A stretch of 13,903 nt of DNA. It comes from JBEKYD01 sp049509915 (GTDB taxonomy: Bacteria; Acidobacteriota; Terriglobia; Bryobacterales; Bryobacteraceae). A program made the position numbers and the translations under genes. The notes beneath the pieces were generated by a model, which worked only from the letters and a program-made list of their open reading frames with translations, was not told the origin of the DNA and did no database searches. The DNA is taken from NCBI GenBank assembly GCA_049509915.1, contig JBEKZL010000205.1:1-13903 (forward strand). The letters run 5' to 3'. Within the stretch, counting starts at the first letter, position 1. Every line of letters begins with the position of its first letter. Positions 5,269-11,603 of the stretch are shown here, in pieces.

Positions 5269-7292
5269 TGGCGGCTGAAACCCAGCGCGAACTGCTGGCG
5301 CGCATTCGCACCCTGGAGCAGCGCCTCCAGGAAGCCGAAGACACTCTCCACGCATTGAGGAGCGGCGAAGTAGACGCCGTGGTGGCGGCCGGCCCCGAGG
5401 GGGATCGGATTTATAGCCTTGCGGGAGCCGACGAATCCTACCGGATCATGGTGCAGAGCATGTCGGAAGGCGCCTTGACGCTCACCCGCGCCGGCCTGAT
5501 CCTCTTTTCCAACGAACGGTTCGCCGGCATCGCGGAAACCCCTCTCGAACACGTGATTGGCTCGCGTATTCAGGACTATGTCGAGCCGCAAGACGCCGGG
5601 ATCGTTTCCGCTCTGCTGGGCGGAAAAACCGGGTGGAAAGCCGAAGTGAGGTTGAGAAGCGGGACCGGGAACTTGGTTCCGGTCTATTTGTCCGCCAAAA
5701 ACCTGGACCTGGACGGCGCCGAATGCCGCTGCGTGATTGTCACGGACCTGAGCGAACAGAAACGCAACGAAACGATCGTCGCGTCGGAAAGACTGGCGCG
5801 CCTCGTCCTGGAACAAGCCGCTGAAGCGATCCTGGTAGTGGATCCGCAAGGACGGGTCATCCGCGCCAGCCGCGCGACCGAGCGGCTGGCTGGAATGCCG
5901 GTGCTGCCGCGTGAATTTGACGATGTGTTCCGGATCGGCCTCGCCTCCGGCGCGGAATACCCGTTTCGGGAGATCCTCGCCAAGGCCGTACTGGCCGGCT
6001 CGTTCAAAGACATGGAAGTGACGGCTGTCGAGCCCGGCGGGCGGAAACTCGACCTGTTGATGAGCGCCGCACTGCTTTCCGACTCCGAGTCGGAGTTGCT
6101 CGGCTGCGTGCTGCATTTGAACGACATCACGGAGCGCAAGCTTTCCGAGGATCGCCTCCGCCAGGCGCAGAAACTGGAAAGCATCGGGATTCTGGCGGGC
6201 GGCATTGCGCACGATTTCAACAATCTGCTCGTGGGCGTGATCGGAAACGCGAGCCTGGCGCTGGAGATGCTTCCGCCCCAAACCGAAGGCATCGAGTTGA
6301 TAGAGGGAGTGATCAAGGCCGGAGAACAGCTTGCTCATCTGACCCGCCAAATGCTGGCGTATTCGGGCAAGGGACGGTTCCTCCTCGAGCGGCTGGATCT
6401 CTCCAGTCTCATCCCGCAGATGAGTGAACTTGTTCAGCCGTCCCTTTCGAAGAAGATCGCGCTCGATTTCGAACTGGAGCCAAGCTTGCCTCTGATTGAG
6501 GCCGATCGCAGCCAGTTGCAGCAGGTATACATGAATCTGCTCCTGAATGCCTCCGAGGCGATTGGGAATAATAACGGCCTGATCCAGGTGAAGACTGGTG
6601 TGCGGACCCTCGGGGAGCAGCACATCGGGCGGCGTGGGGAAGCCGTGGAGCTTCTACCCGGAGAGTACGTTTACCTGGAGGTGCGCGATAGTGGGTGCGG
6701 GATGGACTCGGCGACCCAGGCGAGAATATTCGATCCGTTCTTCACTACCAAGTTCATCGGCCGCGGACTTGGGCTCTCGGCGGTTAGCGGCATCGTTCGC
6801 GGCCACAAAGGCGCCATAGAGGTGACCAGCGCTCCCGGCAGGGGCAGTTGCTTTACCGTCATGTTCCCCGCCGCGCCGCGCGCGATGGACGCCGCGGAGG
6901 TTTCCGGCGACATCCCCGGTTCCGACTGCGTGGGCACGATACTGCTGGTGGATGATGAAGAAATCGTAAGAGGAATGGCGAAGATGCTCCTGAGCCGGTA
7001 TGGTTTCAAGGTATTGGTAGCGGCCAACGGGATCGAGGCAATCGACCTTTGCAAGAGACATCCCGCCGATATTGCCGCGATCGTGATCGACCTGAGCATG
7101 CCCGGCATGAGCGGGGCGGAAGCGCTTCCCGAACTGCGGAAGATCCGTCCCGGGGTCAAGGCGATCGTCTCTAGCGGCTATACCGAGGCCGAGACCATGG
7201 CTCTGTTCAAGGGCCAGCGTGTTTCCGGTTTCATTCAGAAACCTTACACGCCGCACCAGCTCGTGAACAAACTCCGATCGGCCCTGGCATAG
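5268..7292 (+). CDS. PAS-PAS hybrid histidine kinase with receiver domain
   Basis: The 674-residue protein appears soluble, with no transmembrane helix or signal peptide. The order is an N-terminal coiled coil (about 4-30), a linker LRSGEVDAVVAAGPEGD, PAS domain 1 (about 57-165), PAS domain 2 (about 185-290), HisKA with phospho-acceptor H315 in GGIAHDFNNLLVG, HATPase with N-box N427, G1 box DSGCGMD (D474) and G2 box GRGLGLS (from about 498), then a C-terminal receiver (about 560-674) with phospho-acceptor D608 in VIDLSMPGMSG and the conserved lysine in IQKPYTP. It would autophosphorylate H315 and pass the phosphate to its own receiver or the downstream receiver protein. The ATG at 5268 overlaps the kaiB stop (TGATG); a GTG one codon earlier is possible. 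Its place in the operon suggests that it reads the KaiC/KaiB state. Unlike cyanobacterial SasA it has no KaiB-like sensor domain. Confidence 0.92.
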   Translation: MAAETQRELLARIRTLEQRLQEAEDTLHALRSGEVDAVVAAGPEGDRIYSLAGADESYRIMVQSMSEGALTLTRAGLILFSNERFAGIAETPLEHVIGSRIQDYVEPQDAGIVSALLGGKTGWKAEVRLRSGTGNLVPVYLSAKNLDLDGAECRCVIVTDLSEQKRNETIVASERLARLVLEQAAEAILVVDPQGRVIRASRATERLAGMPVLPREFDDVFRIGLASGAEYPFREILAKAVLAGSFKDMEVTAVEPGGRKLDLLMSAALLSDSESELLGCVLHLNDITERKLSEDRLRQAQKLESIGILAGGIAHDFNNLLVGVIGNASLALEMLPPQTEGIELIEGVIKAGEQLAHLTRQMLAYSGKGRFLLERLDLSSLIPQMSELVQPSLSKKIALDFELEPSLPLIEADRSQLQQVYMNLLLNASEAIGNNNGLIQVKTGVRTLGEQHIGRRGEAVELLPGEYVYLEVRDSGCGMDSATQARIFDPFFTTKFIGRGLGLSAVSGIVRGHKGAIEVTSAPGRGSCFTVMFPAAPRAMDAAEVSGDIPGSDCVGTILLVDDEEIVRGMAKMLLSRYGFKVLVAANGIEAIDLCKRHPADIAAIVIDLSMPGMSGAEALPELRKIRPGVKAIVSSGYTEAETMALFKGQRVSGFIQKPYTPHQLVNKLRSALA

Positions 7293-7360
7293 AACCGCCG
7301 CTCCCTCCGAAACACGAGGTTGGAACGAGCTATGCTGGTAGGCGGCATTCGTGTAAGACT

Positions 7361-7759
7361 ATGCCGGAAAAAACCTGCCTTGTTGTCGACGATGAACCGT
7401 CCGTTCGAGCTTACCTGCGGACGATCCTGGAGCGAGACCAGTTTCAGGTGGTTGAAGCCGAAAACGGCGTCGAGGCCGCTGATACGGTTCAGAAGCTCGG
7501 TGATGCGATCGACCTGATCGTCACCGACATCTACATGCCCGGCGGGGATGGGCTCACGTTCGCTTCTTCAGTACGGGAATCGTTACCGCTGCTTCCGATC
7601 GTTTTGATATCGGGATACGGCGACCCGCCTTGGAAAAGGTATCCGATCACTTCGTTTACTTTCGTGCCGAAGCCATTTCTGCCCGCTACCTTGCGCTCGG
7701 CAATCGCCAAAGCGAACGAGACGATGGAGCTGAGAAAGAAGGCTGCATCCCCGGACTGA
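7361..7759 (+). CDS. Stand-alone response regulator receiver
   Basis: This 132-residue protein is a single CheY-like receiver: acidic pocket D10-D11, phospho-acceptor D56 in LIVTDIYMPGGDG, switch residue S84 in VLISGYGD, and K104 in FVPKPF. There is no output domain; about 18 residues follow the receiver fold. It lies 68 bp after the hybrid kinase on the same strand, so it is probably part of the same functional unit and a phosphate acceptor for that kinase. As neither protein has a DNA-binding domain, output must be through protein contact or a further phosphotransfer step encoded elsewhere. The ATG at 7361 has only a weak TAAG sequence upstream. A GCTATGCT box at 7330-7337 could be a separate weak promoter, but this is uncertain. 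Confidence 0.88.
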   Translation: MPEKTCLVVDDEPSVRAYLRTILERDQFQVVEAENGVEAADTVQKLGDAIDLIVTDIYMPGGDGLTFASSVRESLPLLPIVLISGYGDPPWKRYPITSFTFVPKPFLPATLRSAIAKANETMELRKKAASPD

Positions 7760-7767
7760 GGGTTCCC

Positions 7768-7838
7768 GCAACCGCTCCCTGGTGGTAGCGGCTCGGTGAG
7801 CGGTGAAAACACGTTGCGCTCATAACCGGGCCGCGACC
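7768..7838. repeat. REP-like palindromic repeat, copy B
   Basis: GCAACCGCTCCCTGGTGGTAG (from 7768) followed by CGGCTCGG matches copies A and C. The partner arm is CCGGGCCGCGACC (7826-7838), complementary to GGTAGCGGCTCGG (7784-7796) with two mismatches. It lies just after the stop of the receiver gene. It separates the Kai-linked unit from the stress-protein operon and may stabilise or end the upstream transcript. Confidence 0.7.
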
Positions 7839-7870
7839 CGTTGAAACGATTTTAGGACCCGAATTGGCGC

Positions 7871-7876
7871 TAAAAT
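7871..7876 (+). promoter_or_regulatory. Possible -10 box for the small-protein/usp operon
   Basis: TAAAAT in GCGCTAAAATAAAG is a good -10 match, 45 bases before the ATG at 7922. Possible -35 sequences are poor: TTGAAA at 7841-7846 is 24 bases away, too far for a standard spacer. The leader would hold the strong AAGGAGG at 7906-7912. Confidence 0.4.
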
Positions 7877-7921
7877 AAAGGTGGACCGAACGCCTCGGTT
7901 GGCCCAAGGAGGTATGAAGCC

Positions 7922-8074
7922 ATGTTGGGCGTTATCCGCCATCCGTCTTTCCGGCACGGACAGCCGTTCCGAGCCGGCATCCACAATTCCCTCCTCGCGA
8001 CGGGGTCGTTATTTTTCACCCTGTTGATCGTGGTCTTTTTGTATTTCGGCGTCTTTGCGGTCGAAACCCACTGA
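7922..8074 (+). CDS. Small single-pass membrane protein (50 aa)
   Basis: This short gene begins MLGVIRHPSFRHGQPF, then has one clear hydrophobic helix (SLLATGSLFFTLLIVVFLYF, residues about 23-42) and a short tail ending FAVETH. The ribosome-binding sequence AAGGAGG at 7906-7912 is nearly perfect and 9 bases from the ATG, the best in the window. An alternative ATG at 7914 in another frame gives a 37-codon product lacking a membrane helix, and it sits too close to the ribosome-binding sequence. The positive-inside pattern suggests the N-terminus is cytoplasmic. The gene ends 27 bp before the universal stress protein on the same strand and is probably its operon leader. I recognise no family and assign no function. 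Confidence 0.7.
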   Translation: MLGVIRHPSFRHGQPFRAGIHNSLLATGSLFFTLLIVVFLYFGVFAVETH

Positions 8075-8101
8075 AAGACGCGGACTCGAGAGAGGTGCCC
8101 C

Positions 8102-8986
8102 GTGGGTACGTTATCGAAAATTCTATTCCCAGTCGAATTTTCGCCGCGTTGCCAGGGCGCGGCACGCTATGTGGAAGCGCTGGCCAGGCGCTTCCACAGC
8201 GACGTCATTCTGTTGCACGTCGTCTCCCCCATCCCCACCCCATTAGGCGCGCCCCCGGTACTGGCGTACTCGGACGCCGCCAATCTGGACGCGGAACGAA
8301 CCGCGGACCGGCGCGAGAGACTGAACCAGTTCCTTGCCGGTGAGCTCGAGGGCATCGCGGTGCGCCGCGTGCTGCGGCACGGCGACCCGGCCGAGCGCAT
8401 CGTTGTCGAGGCCACCCGCGAGGGCTGCGGCCTGATCGTGATTCCCACCCACGGTTACGGGCCGTTCCGCCGCTTCCTGTTAGGATCGGTTACCGCCAAG
8501 GTGCTGCACGACGCTGTTTGCCCGGTCTGGACCGGCCCGCACATGGAGGAAGGCGAGGATACCAAACCGGAGCCCGTCCAATTTCGCAAACTGCTGTGCG
8601 CCGTCGATCAGGAGGAAGATACCCGGCAGGCGGCGCGGTGGGCGGCCCGGTTTGCGGCCGAGTGCGGCGCCAGTCTTTCGCTGCTGCACGTGCTTCCCAT
8701 CACGGTCGTCCGCATGGGCGCGGTTTATTTCGATCCCGAATGGCGCACCATTCTGGCCAGGGAAACCAGTGTCTGGATGCGCCAGCTCTCGACCGAGATC
8801 GGCATCACCTCGGAGCCGCTGGTGGAAATCGGCGAGGTGCCGGCCACGGTTGGCGCCGCCGCCCGCGATACCGGCGCCGACTTGCTTGTGATCGGCCGTG
8901 GCCGGCCGCATGGAGTTCACGGCCGCCTGCGCACCAATTCCTATGCCATCCTGCGCCAGGCGCCTTGCCCGGTGGTGGCGGTTTAA
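8102..8986 (+). CDS. Tandem-domain universal stress protein (UspA family)
   Basis: The 294-residue protein has two UspA domains. Domain 1 (about 1-148) starts with SKILFPVEFSP and ends with the nucleotide-loop motif THGYGPFRRFLLGSVTAKVL, close to the G-x2-G-x9-G(S/T) ATP-binding pattern but with the second glycine shifted by one. Domain 2 (about 158-294) starts FRKLLCAVDQEEDTRQAARW and ends VIGRGRPHGVHGRLRTNSYA followed by PCPVVAV, with a less canonical loop. Such proteins bind ATP or AMP in the cytoplasm and are induced by starvation, oxidative or redox stress. The start is GTG at 8102, preceded by GAGAGAGGTG at 8087-8096; no in-frame ATG gives a complete first beta strand. It probably shares a transcript with the small membrane protein. 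Confidence 0.9.
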   Translation: MGTLSKILFPVEFSPRCQGAARYVEALARRFHSDVILLHVVSPIPTPLGAPPVLAYSDAANLDAERTADRRERLNQFLAGELEGIAVRRVLRHGDPAERIVVEATREGCGLIVIPTHGYGPFRRFLLGSVTAKVLHDAVCPVWTGPHMEEGEDTKPEPVQFRKLLCAVDQEEDTRQAARWAARFAAECGASLSLLHVLPITVVRMGAVYFDPEWRTILARETSVWMRQLSTEIGITSEPLVEIGEVPATVGAAARDTGADLLVIGRGRPHGVHGRLRTNSYAILRQAPCPVVAV

Positions 8987-9015
8987 GGAACTTCACGAGT
9001 TCTTTAGCGCGTTTC

Positions 9016-9093
9016 CCGGGCAACCGCTCCCTGGCGGTCGCGGCTAGGAAACAAGCGAAACCGAGCCGCAACCGCTAGGGAGCGGTTGCCCGG
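9016..9093. repeat. REP-like palindromic repeat, copy C (complete)
   Basis: This is the fullest copy. The left arm CCGGGCAACCGCTCCCTGGC... (9016-9048) and right arm ...GGGAGCGGTTGCCCGG (9061-9093) are 33-base reverse complements with three mismatches around a 12-base loop. Each arm also contains a small hairpin of the ACCGC-TCCCTG-GCGGT kind. It starts 30 bases after the stop of the universal stress protein gene and could act as a transcript end or mRNA stabiliser. It shares its core with copies A and B. Confidence 0.85.
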
Positions 9094-9229
9094 ATATGTG
9101 ACTTAGTTCGGAACTCCAGCAAGAAGATCCGGTAAGCTCCGCGCACTACCCGGCTACTGCGAAATAGGCGCTGACATCATCTTATCGGCGTATGGCGGAT
9201 CGATGGCACCCAGCGTACTATCGAAGAAA

Positions 9230-9314
9230 GAGGGGCCGCGCGTTTTAGGACGATTCTCCTGAGCAACTCGTCCTAACCAGCTTACGGTCTACAGGCGAAC
9301 ACCCCCGGCCCCTC
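9230..9314. other. Structured element: nested hairpins, possible terminator or small RNA
   Basis: An outer 9-bp perfect stem, GAGGGGCCG (9230-9238) with CGGCCCCTC (9306-9314), encloses a second perfect 9-bp stem, TTAGGACGA (9245-9253) with TCGTCCTAA (9268-9276), loop 14 bases. On the minus strand the outer stem is followed by TTTCTT, so it could end transcription of the cytochrome gene that stops at 9335. The two nested helices are more than a terminator needs, so a small structured RNA is an alternative. Otherwise I see nothing coding in 8987-9334. Confidence 0.5.
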
Positions 9315-9334
9315 GCCAACCTGACCGGCACAGC

Positions 9335-9787
9335 TTAGAACGCAAAGATGTCCTTTTTCGATTCGATCTTTTGAGGGTCCACGCCGGGAACTCTTAGCAG
9401 GTCGCCGATCTGATGGAAATCGCCGTTTTTCTGGCGGTAATCGAGCACGGCCCTAGCTTCCTCCACCGACAATCGGGCCACGGCCTTCCATTCGGCCAGC
9501 GGCGCGCTGTTCACCCGCAATTTGGAAGCCGGCCCGAAATTTTCCGCCAGATAGGCGAGGACGGTTTCCCTCTCCTCCCCGGTCAGTTTCGCGCCGCGAT
9601 CGACCATGTCGTCCACAATATCCTCCCAGCCGTCACGCGAAAGGCGCCGTTGGCGGATCTTGTCCGGCGCGTGGCAGACTGTGCAAACCCTCGAAACCAC
9701 CCCGCTGCCGGCGCCGGGAGGCAAATCGTCGCCGGCGACGAGGGGCAGAACCAACAGGCACCAGAGGGCCAATCGACAGCAGCGCAT
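9335..9787 (-). CDS. Exported cytochrome c fused to a helix-hairpin-helix domain
   Basis: This 150-residue protein has a signal peptide (MRCCRLALWCLLVLPLVAG), then a c-type haem-binding motif C35-T-V-C38-H39 in a short cytochrome c domain (about 25-85). The segment LSRDGWEDIVDDMVDRGAKL contains a methionine that could be the sixth haem ligand. The last third (about 90-150) is a ComEA-like helix-hairpin-helix: LRVNSAPLAEWKAVARLSVE, AVLDYRQKNGDFHQIGDLLR, VPGVDPQKIESKKDIFAF. The haem would be attached in the periplasm, so the protein probably carries electrons there. ComEA-type domains bind DNA or proteins outside the cell membrane, but this one may be a protein-interaction module. The ATG complementary to 9785-9787 follows TAGGAT; the open frame upstream of it is an antisense reading of the MerR promoter. 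The gene is divergent from the MerR gene, 118 bp apart. Confidence 0.8.
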   Translation of the reverse strand: MRCCRLALWCLLVLPLVAGDDLPPGAGSGVVSRVCTVCHAPDKIRQRRLSRDGWEDIVDDMVDRGAKLTGEERETVLAYLAENFGPASKLRVNSAPLAEWKAVARLSVEEARAVLDYRQKNGDFHQIGDLLRVPGVDPQKIESKKDIFAF

Positions 9788-9855
9788 ATTCGATCCTACC
9801 AAAGGCGCGCGGCATGGGCGCTTTGAGCTAATATCGCTTGAGCTGGAATTCTCGC

Positions 9856-9886
9856 TTGACCCTGACGTAACGTCAGGCTGCAGCAT
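9856..9886 (+). promoter_or_regulatory. MerR-type promoter and operator for the MerR gene
   Basis: TTGACC (9856-9861) and CAGCAT (9881-9886) are spaced 19 bp, the over-long spacing typical of MerR-controlled promoters. Between them lies the operator CCTGACGTAACGTCAGG (9861-9877), a perfect palindrome of 8-bp arms around one A. MerR-family activators bind such sites and untwist the spacer so that polymerase can open the promoter. Its place 20 bases before the ATG at 9906 implies autoregulation. The divergent cytochrome gene could share the control. Confidence 0.8.
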
Positions 9887-9905
9887 GAAGTGGAGGGACA
9901 AGGCG

Positions 9906-10688
9906 ATGTACCAGGCGCGCCAATTTGCCAATCTGGCCGGAGTCACCGTGCGGGCGTTGCACCACTACGACCGCATGGGATTGCTCCGTCCGCGCCGCTC
10001 GCAGGCCGGATACCGGCTCTATGGGGACCGGGACCTGGAACGGCTGGAGCAAATCGTAGCGCTCAAATTCATCGGCGTTTCCCTCGGCGACATACGCTCC
10101 CTGCTGGATAAGCGGGTTCCGTTCGCCGCCGCCCTCCGCCGCCAGCGCCAAACGCTGGAGCGGAAGCGGCGGCTGCTCGATCGCGCCATCGGCGCCATAG
10201 CCGAAGCCGAAGCCGCGCTCGCCACGGGAAACGCTCCGGGCCGGACCCCGGATGCCACGCTCCTAACCAAAATCATCGAGGTGATCGAGATGCAAGAAAA
10301 AACCGAATGGGCCCGTCAATACTACAGCGACGCGGCCAATGAAAAGATTTCGGCGCGGGGCCGGGAATGGTCGCCCGAGCTGCAGGAGCGCGTCTCGCGC
10401 CAATGGACCGAGCTCATCGGCGACGTGGAAGCCGCGTTAGGGCAAGCCGAAGATCCCGCCGGTGAAAAGGCCCAGGCGCTGGCGCGGCGATGGCGCCGTC
10501 TGGTGGGGGAGTTCACCGGCGGCGATCCGGAGGTAACCAAGGGTCTCGGCAGCCTCTGGGCCGACCGCGCCAACTGGCCCGGCGAAGCCAAACCGCAGAC
10601 CGAACCTTTCCGCATCCGGCCGGAAGTCTGGGACTTCATTTCCAGGTCGATCCAGGCCTTGAAGGGATCTAACTCGGCCAAGGTCTGA
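9906..10688 (+). CDS. MerR-family regulator with TipAS effector domain
   Basis: The 260-residue protein has an N-terminal MerR winged helix-turn-helix (about 1-70; MYQARQFANLAG, VTVRALHHYDRMGLLRP, SQAGYRLYGDRDLERL), a dimerisation coiled coil (about 75-115; LRRQRQTLERKRRLLDRAI), and a C-terminal TipAS-like domain (about 130-255; ARQYYSDAANEKI, SRQWTELIGDVEAAL, LARRWRRLVGEFTGGDPEV, IRPEVWDFISRSIQAL). In TipA the last domain traps thiopeptide antibiotics or other ligands and switches the activator on; the ligand here is unknown. The ATG at 9906 is chosen because it begins the conserved fold and has GGAGGG at 9892-9897. An in-frame ATG at 9885 overlaps the promoter -10, and much longer extensions run through the cytochrome gene. 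A diverged copy of its promoter and 5' end lies at 11783. Confidence 0.9.
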   Translation: MYQARQFANLAGVTVRALHHYDRMGLLRPRRSQAGYRLYGDRDLERLEQIVALKFIGVSLGDIRSLLDKRVPFAAALRRQRQTLERKRRLLDRAIGAIAEAEAALATGNAPGRTPDATLLTKIIEVIEMQEKTEWARQYYSDAANEKISARGREWSPELQERVSRQWTELIGDVEAALGQAEDPAGEKAQALARRWRRLVGEFTGGDPEVTKGLGSLWADRANWPGEAKPQTEPFRIRPEVWDFISRSIQALKGSNSAKV

Positions 10689-10701
10689 CACGAAGCTGGC
10701 G

Positions 10702-10723
10702 GGCAAGCGCTCCCTGGCTTGCC
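10702..10723 (+). terminator. Hairpin after the MerR gene
   Basis: GGCAAGC (10702-10708) pairs with GCTTGCC (10717-10723) around the loop GCTCCCTG. It lies 14 bases after the merR stop and is followed by TTGCTCT, a poor U-run. The sequence resembles a worn copy of the GGCAACCGCTCCCTGGC repeat. It could end the merR transcript. A second small hairpin, TTCGGC-TCG-GCCGAA, follows at 10754-10768. Confidence 0.35.
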
Positions 10724-10848
10724 TTGCTCTGGCCGCCGCCTTACCGGCACGGATTCGGCTCGGCCGAAGGTTCGTATCGGAACGTCTTCTCGTTCCAGGC
10801 GTATGTTGTGCACGTTTAGTCGGCAAGCTGCACGGCGAGGACCGCCTG

Positions 10849-10926
10849 TTAGAGAGCCAGGATTGAGGCGCGAGAGACGCTCGACATGAACCGATCGTAG
10901 CGCATGGCGGTGTGCGGTTCCAGGGC
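10849..10926 (-). pseudogene. Possible C-terminal remnant of an IS5-type transposase
   Basis: The minus frame ending in TAA at 10849-10851 reads PHTAMRYDRFMSSVSRASIL before the stop. The ATRYDK-type motif followed by a hydrophobic stretch containing ASI-L-L is the usual ending of IS5-family transposases. The frame upstream is only antisense reading of vapC, with no transposase catalytic motifs, so only the tail would survive. No terminal inverted repeats were found. The rest of 10689-10940 holds the hairpins noted above and nothing else I can support. Confidence 0.35.
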
Positions 10927-10940
10927 AGCTTCAGGATCCG

Positions 10941-11363
10941 CTATTGCACCAGGCAAATCGAAGGGTGCCGGCCCTTCCCGGCGCGGAAGAGCCGCCGGTC
11001 GGCGGTAAGAACCGGACAGTCGTGCTCTAGGGCGAGCGCGAGATAGGCGCAATCCCACAAGGACAGTTGGTATGCGAGGGACAGATCGAGCGCGCGGAAA
11101 AGCCGCGGATGCACGTCGAACAGCCGGGGCAAGCATTTCGTCATTAACGCGAAGGCCTCCCGAGCCTGCTCCGCTGAAATCTGTTTTCGGCGGCTGCGCT
11201 TCGCCACCAGGCTCGCGAATTCCGCCAGGAGAATATCGGGAGCGATCAGCAGGACCTCGCCCGAAGCGTGCCGCTCGAACCATCCCAGGGCCGCCGCGCG
11301 GTCCGGTTCGGGCAACACCCATTTCGCCGCCACGCTGCAATCCAGAACGAACGTGTCCGGCAT
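10941..11363 (-). CDS. vapC: VapC-type PIN-domain toxin ribonuclease
   Basis: The 140-residue protein has a complete PIN domain. The four acidic residues that bind the metal ions are D8 (FVLDCSVAAKW), E48 (LLAEFASL), D104 (LSLWDCAYLALA) and D122 (PVLTADRRLF). VapC toxins are Mg2+-dependent endoribonucleases that cut tRNA or rRNA and stop translation until neutralised by the partner antitoxin. The ATG complementary to 11361-11363 lies 3 bases after the antitoxin stop, a normal antitoxin-toxin operon order. The length is usual for the family, and no frameshift or missing residue is seen, so the toxin looks intact. Confidence 0.93.
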   Translation of the reverse strand: MPDTFVLDCSVAAKWVLPEPDRAAALGWFERHASGEVLLIAPDILLAEFASLVAKRSRRKQISAEQAREAFALMTKCLPRLFDVHPRLFRALDLSLAYQLSLWDCAYLALALEHDCPVLTADRRLFRAGKGRHPSICLVQ

Positions 11364-11366
11364 CCA

Positions 11367-11603
11367 CTACCGCTCCCGCTCGCGGCGAATCAGCGGCGCA
11401 CTGTCGTCGAGCGGCGGCAGGGAAGCGGCAAACCGGTCCAGCTCCTTCCGCAGGCCGCTCCATTGCCCGCGCCGCCGGGCTTCGGCGGCCTCTGTTTCGA
11501 GCGTCTGGATGATCTCGGCGTTCAGACTCCGCCCGTTCTTTTTGGCCTCCCGTTTCATCACCCGATAGACGGAGTCGGGAATATTCTTGACCGTGATGTT
11601 CAT
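11367..11603 (-). CDS. vapB: VapB/FitA-type ribbon-helix-helix antitoxin
   Basis: The 78-residue protein starts MNITVKNIPDSVYRVMKREA, followed by KKNGRSLNAEIIQTLE: a ribbon-helix-helix DNA-binding domain (residues 1-40) of the FitA/Arc kind. Its C-terminal half (about 45-78; charged, with LDRFAASLPPLDDSAPLIRR) would wrap around the toxin and block its active site. The complex normally binds its own promoter and represses the operon. The start chosen is the ATG complementary to 11601-11603, which begins the ribbon strand; the upstream extension is not family-like. There is no Shine-Dalgarno sequence in front, and the direct repeats at 11604-11620 abut the start codon. Confidence 0.9.
   Translation of the reverse strand: MNITVKNIPDSVYRVMKREAKKNGRSLNAEIIQTLETEAAEARRRGQWSGLRKELDRFAASLPPLDDSAPLIRRERER

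Noticed and set aside
5094..6623. A 509-codon open frame on the minus strand opposite kaiB-2 and the histidine kinase
   Set aside because: The plus strand here encodes recognisable KaiB, PAS and histidine kinase domains. The minus frame shows no family motif and reflects GC-rich codon structure read antisense.
9606..9905. A 5' extension of the MerR gene back to 9606
   Set aside because: It would run through the opposite-strand cytochrome gene and the MerR promoter. The conserved fold and ribosome-binding sequence set the start at 9906.
9788..9946. N-terminal extension of the cytochrome gene (start near 9946) containing DVTSGSSENS
   Set aside because: The extension is the antisense translation of the MerR operator region. 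The signal peptide begins at the ATG complementary to 9785-9787. The similar DVISGSSENF peptide near 11800 is the same artefact from the duplicated promoter.
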